Positions 60,530 through 64,000 of a stretch of 64,000 bases of DNA are shown piece by piece. How positions within the stretch are numbered: position 1 is the stretch's first letter; each line of letters begins with the position of its first letter. This DNA is from Aureimonas endophytica (lineage in GTDB: Bacteria > Pseudomonadota > Alphaproteobacteria > Rhizobiales > Rhizobiaceae). The position numbers and the translations under genes were made by a program. Location of the stretch: assembly GCF_014642635.1 (NCBI RefSeq), contig NZ_BMIQ01000001.1:992001-1056000 (forward strand). The letters are read 5' to 3'. The notes beneath the pieces are model-generated. The model did not search any database and was not told where the DNA came from. It was given only the letters and a program-made list of their open reading frames with translations.

Positions 60530-61089
60530 CAGACCGGCCCTCCGCCAATCTCCTGTATCCCGCGGATGAAGCTTTCCAGGCAGAAGTCGTCCCAATCCCA
60601 TTCGCTCATCGGCTCGGGATCGTCGCCCCACTTGCATAGGTCATAGCGAAGGGTTCGGGCCTTCACTGCAACGCCAGCAAGGGTCTTTGCCGGGATCGAT
60701 CGGATGCGGATAGCGAGCTTGTCGGCGACGCGGGCGGCGTCATCGCTTGCGACGATGGCCGGGTCCACGTCTCGGCCGTAGGCTGCAGCATAGGCGTTGT
60801 GCCGCTGTTCGGCTTTACGAGGCCAAGTGCCGTTCTTCGCGTGGAAGGCATCGGCGAGGTTGCTCGCGTGGACTGCCGCAATCTTATACGCGGCGAAGGC
60901 GCGATCGAACTCGGCGCCCAACGCCAGCAATTCGGCGTCGGGATGGCCGGCGGCGTGAGAAGGTGTGGCCATGATGGCCATACCCCCTGCGGCGACGGAC
61001 GCGCCTGCGGTGGCAGCGGTGCGCAGAAAGGCGCGGCGGGTGGGAGCGGGCACGGCTTCGCCGGTCGCCCCATTCGGGTCGTTCTGCAT
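60529..61089 (-). CDS. Tat-signal-bearing phage-operon protein
   Basis: This 186-residue protein has a twin-arginine signal: TRRAFLRTAATAGASVAAGG followed by a hydrophobic stretch and an AxA-like site (SHAAGH). The mature part is helical (FDRAFAAYKIAAVHASNLAD) with an acidic, Trp-rich end (EWDWDDFCLESFIRGIQE). Tat export suggests folding before export. It is coupled to the next gene by a TGATG overlap. Function unknown; the location in a replication-type operon is odd. Confidence 0.8.
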   Translation of the reverse strand: MQNDPNGATGEAVPAPTRRAFLRTAATAGASVAAGGMAIMATPSHAAGHPDAELLALGAEFDRAFAAYKIAAVHASNLADAFHAKNGTWPRKAEQRHNAYAAAYGRDVDPAIVASDDAARVADKLAIRIRSIPAKTLAGVAVKARTLRYDLCKWGDDPEPMSEWDWDDFCLESFIRGIQEIGGGPV

Positions 61090-61166
61090 TGTCGGGTACT
61101 CCGAGGGTCAGGGGTGCGCTGTGGCGCGGATCAGATGCTCTTAGGCAAAAGGACGAACTTCGTACT

Positions 61167-61298
61167 TTAGCGGCCGGCGGTGAGCGTCACGGCATTGTCG
61201 ATGCGGGCGGTGCGGATGGCATCAGAGCCGTGGGTGGCGAGGACGTAGAAGGCCGTTAGAAAGATGCCAATGGCGAGAAGGGCGGCGAGGTCACGCAT
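61167..61298 (-). CDS. Very small membrane peptide (43 aa)
   Basis: This frame encodes MRDLAALLAIGIFLTAFYVL followed by a short polar tail ending TLTAGR. One membrane helix at residues 4-20. It fits in the gap between the Tat-signal gene and the 61317 gene, on the same strand, so it is likely part of the operon. The ribosome site is moderate. Unknown function. Confidence 0.5.
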   Translation of the reverse strand: MRDLAALLAIGIFLTAFYVLATHGSDAIRTARIDNAVTLTAGR

Positions 61299-61316
61299 GC
61301 GAAATGCCTTTCTGTC

Positions 61317-61523
61317 TCAGGGGTGAGTGGAGGCCATGACGCGCCAGTTGGCGGCGCTCTGGCGGTCGAGGTCGGCGCGGTGCAGGGCGAGCACGGCGAC
61401 GGGATCGGAAGCGCCGCGACGGGCGGCGATCTGGGCGGCGTTGCGGGCACCTCGTGCGGCCCTCGCCTCGGCCTTCGCCGCCAGCCGCAGGCATTCGGCT
61501 TGGGTGGTCATCGCGGCCGGCAT
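61317..61523 (-). CDS. Small helical protein
   Basis: This 68-residue Ala/Arg-rich helical protein (CLRLAAKAEARAARGARNAA; LHRADLDRQSAANWRVMAS) starts at ATG 61523, which overlaps the stop of the upstream gene (TAATG). Function unknown; the overlap supports it being real. Confidence 0.6.
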   Translation of the reverse strand: MPAAMTTQAECLRLAAKAEARAARGARNAAQIAARRGASDPVAVLALHRADLDRQSAANWRVMASTHP

Positions 61524-61957
61524 TAGACGTGAGCCGCGAAGCGAGCGCGGATCGAGGCAGAGACGCGGGCGGCCGACATATGCGCCGGCAGGTACTTCAC
61601 CGCATCCAGAGCCTCTTCCAGGGCCGCCAGCGGGCGAGCGGCAAGGGCCTTCGGGCGGGCAGCGTGGCGGTCGCTGTCGGCTCGCTCCTGAGCGGCGCGG
61701 GCGTTGATCCAGGCCATCCGCAGGACGCGGCCGAACAGGCGGAGGTCGAAGCGGGCTACTTCCATCTGAGCCGCGATCTCGCGGTAGCGCGTCCAGGCAG
61801 CGGCCATGATGCCAGCGCGGCCGGCGAGGAGCCGTGTGGCGAACCAGCGAGCGCGGAGGATGCGGGCGAAGGTCTCGCGGCAGAACCGGACGAGCGAACG
61901 AGCGGCGCGGCGGTACTCGGCCCAGGCGGCTTTCATGATGGCGGTGCGGTTGAGCAT
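61523..61957 (-). CDS. First gene of the leftward early operon, helical
   Basis: This 144-residue basic helical protein (MLNRTAIMKAAWAEYRRAAR; IMAAAWTRYREIAAQMEVAR) contains two related segments of the form IMxAAWxxYRxxA, about 45 residues apart, suggesting an internal duplication. The ATG at 61957 faces the control region; the longer frame to 62029 would cover the operator. Function unknown. Confidence 0.65.
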   Translation of the reverse strand: MLNRTAIMKAAWAEYRRAARSLVRFCRETFARILRARWFATRLLAGRAGIMAAAWTRYREIAAQMEVARFDLRLFGRVLRMAWINARAAQERADSDRHAARPKALAARPLAALEEALDAVKYLPAHMSAARVSASIRARFAAHV

Positions 61958-61984
61958 ATGGTTTGCCCGGGCGTTTCTTATGCG

Positions 61985-62022
61985 ATAGGTATAAGTTGCA
62001 GCCAGAGGTATCGTCAATACCT
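61985..62022. promoter_or_regulatory. Putative lysogeny-switch operator with AGGTAT half-sites
   Basis: The hexamer AGGTAT occurs at 61987-61992 and 62006-62011 and inverted (ATACCT) at 62017-62022. The last two form a perfect dyad with a 5-base centre. The region is AT-rich and lies between the leftward early operon (start 61957) and the rightward XRE repressor gene (start 62058). This is the expected place for repressor binding. -10-like AT-rich boxes flank the dyad. Confidence 0.6.
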
Positions 62023-62057
62023 TTAGCATAATTTTATGTGAAAGGGATCGATTTTTG

Positions 62058-62294
62058 ATGACGAGTGAGCAGATGAGGGCGGCGCGATCCCTAATCCGGT
62101 GGGATCAGAAGCAGCTTGCGGAGGCATCGAAGGTGTCAGTGCCGACCATCAAGCGCTTGGAAGGCATCCCTGGTCCGCTCGCTGCGCAAGAGCGGACGGT
62201 CGCAGCGTTGCAATCAGCCCTCGAAGCGGCCGGCGTGATCTTCATCGCGGAGAACGGCGAGGGCGCTGGCGTTCGTCTCAGGAAGGGGGAATGA
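62058..62294 (+). CDS. XRE-family repressor-like protein
   Basis: This 78-residue Cro/C1-type HTH protein reads MRAARSLIRWDQKQLAEASK then VSVPTIKRLEGIPG, the classic helix-turn-helix. The tail (AGVIFIAENGEGAGVRLRKG) is the strand common in small rhizobial XRE regulators. The ATG at 62058 is preceded by AAAGGGA. It overlaps the next XRE gene by 4 bases. Likely binds the AGGTAT sites upstream. Confidence 0.85.
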   Translation: MTSEQMRAARSLIRWDQKQLAEASKVSVPTIKRLEGIPGPLAAQERTVAALQSALEAAGVIFIAENGEGAGVRLRKGE

Positions 62295-62542
62295 AGATGC
62301 GCAAGTCAGAAGACATCGCGTTCGGCCGGGTTATCCGGGAGCTTCGCCTTGCCAGAGGCCTGACCCAACAGCAGCTCGGCAACGCGGTTAGCATGAGCTA
62401 TCAGCAGATCCAGAAATACGAGACTGGAGCCAATCGTGTTGCGATTAGCACCCTGTTCGGGCTCGCGAATTGTCTCGGGATGACGCCGAGCGATCTCCTA
62501 CTCAAGGTCGAACATCAACTGAACGGAACGGTCGGTGAATAG
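62291..62542 (+). CDS. Second XRE-family regulator
   Basis: This 83-residue HTH protein (FGRVIRELRLARGLTQQQLG then NAVSMSYQQIQKYETGANRV then IGTLFGLANCLGMTP-like SDLL) is typical of stand-alone C1/SinR-type regulators. Its start overlaps the first XRE gene by ATGA with AGGAAGGGGA upstream. Two coupled XRE genes together suggest a repressor and co-regulator. Confidence 0.88.
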   Translation: MKMRKSEDIAFGRVIRELRLARGLTQQQLGNAVSMSYQQIQKYETGANRVAISTLFGLANCLGMTPSDLLLKVEHQLNGTVGE

Positions 62543-62765
62543 CACAGGGCTGCAGCGCGCCGATCTTTCCTCTGGGATGACCAAATCATCCGTGCTGACG
62601 ATGCTGCTATGCATATCATCTTACAGGAATGCGTCATTAGGCCTACCCCGTGCTGCGTAGTCACTGAACAGCGGGTTTGATATCGCTCGCGCCGGCTCTA
62701 CGTCGCCTTCAACGCGATGAAAAACGATTTTACAGCCGTCAACCCAAGGTCGGTCCTCTAGCTAG

Positions 62766-62999
62766 ATGTCCTCGAACGATATTGCTCGTCTCACGAAGGC
62801 TGCGGCGCAGTACATGCAGAAACAGCATGGCGATGACGCCATCCTCGAAGCGCGCGTCGGGAAGCGGTACGCGGAGGTCATGGGAGACCAGGACGCAGTT
62901 GAAGCCTTTAACGCAATCCTAGATTACCTCGAAGCTCATCCATCCGGCGATGAGAAAGGGGAGCGCGACAGGCCATGGAAATCGATGGGGGACGCATAA
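62766..62999 (+). CDS. Small hypothetical protein
   Basis: This 77-residue acidic helical protein (MSSNDIARLTKAAAQYMQKQ; VMGDQDAVEAFNAILDYLEA) has no recognised family. It overlaps the next gene by 25 bases. A 223-base gap before it holds no clear gene. GC is lower here than in the core chromosome. Confidence 0.65.
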   Translation: MSSNDIARLTKAAAQYMQKQHGDDAILEARVGKRYAEVMGDQDAVEAFNAILDYLEAHPSGDEKGERDRPWKSMGDA

Positions 63000-63211
63000 G
63001 TCCGCGCCTGACGACGATCGAGTTGAACTGCATCCTCCTCCTGGCAGAGGGTCACTCGAAAGCGAGCATTGCGGCTAAGCTCCGTTTGAATGACGTAGAG
63101 GCGGCAGATCATTTTCATACCGCGTTTCAAAAGCTCGGCACTCAGAACCCGACCCATGCCGTAGCGCTCGCTCTTTATTTTGGCTTAATCGAGCCGAGTA
63201 ATGACGACTAA
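62975..63211 (+). CDS. LuxR-type helix-turn-helix protein
   Basis: This 78-residue protein is essentially a LuxR/GerE HTH domain: RLTTIELNCILLLAEGHSKA, SIAAKLRLNDVEAADHFHTA, FQKLGTQNPTHAVALALYFG. There is no receiver or ligand domain. ATG at 62975 has GGGGAGCG upstream. It may be a stand-alone regulator working with the response regulator encoded next. Confidence 0.8.
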   Translation: MEIDGGRISPRLTTIELNCILLLAEGHSKASIAAKLRLNDVEAADHFHTAFQKLGTQNPTHAVALALYFGLIEPSNDD

Positions 63212-63251
63212 GCTCTTATGCAAAATAGGGAATACCCACGATGAGGCAGAG

Positions 63252-63274
63252 GTGTTATCTGCGTTAGCTAACAC
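63252..63274. promoter_or_regulatory. Dyad upstream of the response regulator gene
   Basis: GTGTTA (63252-63257) is complementary to TAACAC (63269-63274), and the perfect palindrome GTTAGCTAAC lies at 63263-63272. It sits about 35 bases upstream of the response regulator start and could be an operator. Confidence 0.35.
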
Positions 63275-63307
63275 ACCAGCTCAGTTAGAAACGCCTAAGC
63301 CTTTGCC

Positions 63308-64000
63308 ATGAAAAGACCACGCATTCTCGTCGTTGAAGATGTTGATGTACAACGCGAGGCGATTGCGGAGTATCTAGCTCGGAACGGGTTTGACGTAACC
63401 CAAGCGCCTGACGGCAATACTTTTAGGTCATTAGCAGTTCAGGTTGCGTTCGATCTTGCGATCATTGACCTACACTTGCCAGATGAGGACGGACTGAACA
63501 TTGTGCGTGACCTACGAGCGCGTGATCGATGTGGCATCATCGTTCTGACCGCAAACGATGATCAGACTGACAAAATCGTTGGCCTTGAACTCGGTGCCGA
63601 CGATTTCTTGACCAAGCCCGTCCCACTGCGCGAACTGTTGGCACGCATTCGGACGATCTTACGTCGGGTGTCGACAAGCCAACTGGATGCCGTACCTCCG
63701 GCAATCCCGGTGGCTTTGCAGTTCGGCAACTGGATCTTGGACGATCAGCAACGTGCGCTCCGCAATGACACAGGCGATCGCTTGCCGCTGACTGCGGCGG
63801 AATACATCCTGCTGAGGGAGTTGATGCAGAAGGCAGGCGTCGTTCTCGACCGTGAGCATCTGATGAAGGCGGTCTTCCACCGCTCGTGGCAATACGAAGA
63901 TCGTAGCCTCGACGTACTGGTGACGCGCCTTCGTCGCAAGCTCGAACCGACTGGCGAGAACGAGCGCATCAAGGCCGTTCGCGGAGTGGGGTACATCCTG
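63308..64000 (+). CDS. OmpR-family response regulator (3' end outside window)
   Basis: The frame opens at ATG 63308 and runs 231 codons to the window edge without a stop. The receiver domain has RILVVEDVDVQRE, phosphoacceptor Asp54 in AIIDLHLPDEDG, and LTKPVPLRELL. The winged helix has LTAAEYILLRELMQKAGVVL, DREHLMKAVFHRSWQYEDRS and VLVTRLRRKLEPTGENERIK, ending RGVGYIL at the edge. Likely paired with a kinase beyond the window. Codon use is more AT-rich than the chromosomal regulators in this window, in keeping with an accessory location. Confidence 0.92.
   Translation, partial: MKRPRILVVEDVDVQREAIAEYLARNGFDVTQAPDGNTFRSLAVQVAFDLAIIDLHLPDEDGLNIVRDLRARDRCGIIVLTANDDQTDKIVGLELGADDFLTKPVPLRELLARIRTILRRVSTSQLDAVPPAIPVALQFGNWILDDQQRALRNDTGDRLPLTAAEYILLRELMQKAGVVLDREHLMKAVFHRSWQYEDRSLDVLVTRLRRKLEPTGENERIKAVRGVGYIL

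Noticed and set aside
1-64000. CRISPR arrays, tRNA or rRNA genes, insertion sequences
   Set aside because: I saw no regularly spaced repeats, no tRNA cloverleaf or rRNA sequence and no transposase or integrase in the window; a tRNAscan, CRISPR finder and ISfinder search would confirm.

Overview
The window is high-GC DNA from an alphaproteobacterium, most likely of the Hyphomicrobiales (Rhizobiales). The evidence is a rhizobial-type porin, a PleC-like kinase beside glnE, a cycHJKL-type cytochrome c maturation operon linked to degP and to a FeuNPQ-like system, and a remnant gene-transfer-agent (GTA) tail gene. No rRNA, tRNA, transposase, integrase or CRISPR array was seen.

Region 1 (1-28.5 kb) is ordinary chromosome: a lytic transglycosylase (5' end outside the window), an alpha/beta hydrolase, a porin, a gamma-carbonic anhydrase and PLP aminotransferase pair, a GST, AMP nucleosidase, ETF-ubiquinone oxidoreductase, a family-4-like uracil-DNA glycosylase, transporters, aminopeptidase N, a PleC-like kinase, glnE, a two-component system and DegP. 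A HEPN-domain gene with an uncharacterised overlapping partner follows ETF-QO.

Region 2 (28.6-31.6 kb) is an accessory island in which part of the DNA is visibly AT-richer. It has a toxin-like gene broken by one base in a T7 run, an orphan C-terminal toxin cassette with no N-terminus, and three paralogous putative immunity genes. The layout is that of a polymorphic toxin locus that swaps C-terminal cassettes. I do not recognise the toxin or the immunity family. It lies between cycL (ccmH) and degP, which are linked in Sinorhizobium.

Region 3 (31.6-42.5 kb) is chromosomal again: ccmI-ccmE-ccmF-ccmH, a lipoprotein, a FeuN/FeuP/FeuQ-like envelope signalling trio, a small membrane protein and the GTA TIM-barrel tail gene (g15). 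The last lacks its 5' end at about 42,495.

Region 4 (42.5-64 kb) is a prophage-like element whose left edge coincides with the broken GTA gene. It carries GGTGTACC repeats, small unknown genes, an HGGxSTG protein, a putative DNA-ejection protein, and a signalling cluster made of a LOV-domain HWE kinase, a single-domain receiver and a GAF/PAS HWE kinase. A long leftward early operon (about 61.96 to 52.65 kb) follows, with mostly stop/start-overlapping genes. It includes a TOPRIM-DUF927 primase-helicase, a separate primase N-terminal-like protein, a RuvC-like resolvase and a Tat-signal protein. A divergent control region with AGGTAT half-sites separates this operon from two overlapping XRE regulators, a likely lysogeny switch. 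The right end carries a small LuxR-type HTH protein and an OmpR-type regulator cut by the window edge. Capsid, terminase and integrase genes are not in view.
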